Source of the DNA: an uncultured Erysipelotrichaceae bacterium
Lineage (GTDB): Bacteria; Bacillota_I; Bacilli_A; Erysipelotrichales; Erysipelotrichaceae
Length of the DNA: 6,261 nt
Direction of reading: 5' to 3'
Assembly: GCA_934699415.1 (NCBI GenBank)
Contig: CAKUWO010000044.1
Location: 1 to 6,261, forward strand
Numbering within the stretch: position 1 is the first letter of the stretch; the number at the start of each line of letters is the position of its first letter. Below, in pieces: positions 6,229 to 6,261 of this stretch. The notes under the pieces are model-generated. The model was not told the DNA's origin. It did not search any database and was given only the letters and a program-made list of their open reading frames with translations. Position numbers and translations under genes: made by a program.

Positions 6229-6261
6229 TGGGTTCTCCTTTCCGTAATCCTTATGAATTTA
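6225..6261 (-). CDS. prp: Probable last codons of the L27 protease gene prp (partial)
   Basis: The minus-strand frame entering from the right edge reads KFIRITERRTQ and ends in TGA at 6225-6227, overlapping the rpmA ATG (codon CAA then TGA, within CAATGA). In Bacillota the gene between rplU and rpmA is the cysteine protease Prp (YsxB), which removes the L27 extension seen here. The ends of Prp proteins I recall contain a similar basic segment (for example an IRL-type motif near the C-terminus in staphylococci). The rpmA ribosome binding site would lie inside these codons. Only 11 complete codons are visible, so the call rests on gene order and a weak resemblance; the frame could be chance. 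Confidence 0.45.
   Translation of the reverse strand, partial: KFIRITERRTQ

Overview
The window reads as chromosomal DNA of a low-GC Bacillota (Firmicutes) bacterium. The evidence is the AT-rich codon use, the strong AGGAGG-type ribosome binding sites, and a ribosomal protein L27 precursor with the Prp-cleaved N-terminal extension found in Firmicutes and relatives. TGA is used as a stop: ruvB ends on TGA at normal family length, which argues against the Mycoplasma code. A gut lineage such as Erysipelotrichia would fit, but that placement is inference.

Right part (about 2355-6261, all minus strand, so read right to left): a possible last few codons of the L27-processing protease gene prp, then rpmA (L27), a clear intrinsic terminator, obgE (ribosome-assembly GTPase), ruvA and ruvB (Holliday-junction branch migration motor), and an unrecognised 213-residue protein with one N-terminal membrane helix whose start overlaps the ruvB stop. 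From obgE onward the genes are packed with gaps of 23 and 8 bases and one 4-base overlap, so obgE-ruvA-ruvB-(membrane protein) looks like one transcription unit. It combines ribosome maturation with recombination and repair.

Middle (about 1860-2356): a short DtxR/MntR-type metal-responsive repressor gene on the plus strand. It converges on the ruv operon at a shared AT-rich bidirectional terminator and diverges from a peptidase gene across an 88-base spacer. That spacer holds three regularly spaced half-sites (AAAGC / GCTTT / AAAGC), the best candidate operator in the window.

Left part (1-1859): a complete M3-family zinc oligoendopeptidase on the minus strand. At the extreme left is an open plus-strand frame that looks like the C-terminal end of a membrane protein.

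Two start sites were moved inward from the longest possible frame (ruvA to 4581, peptidase to 1850), because in both cases the upstream GTG is part of the Shine-Dalgarno sequence. No RNA genes, mobile elements or CRISPR arrays were seen. Most of the window is ordinary core-genome content, and I see no convincing new system. The points most worth checking are the operator array with its atypical metal-site repressor, the uncharacterised ruvB-coupled membrane protein, and the unusual G5 segment of ObgE.
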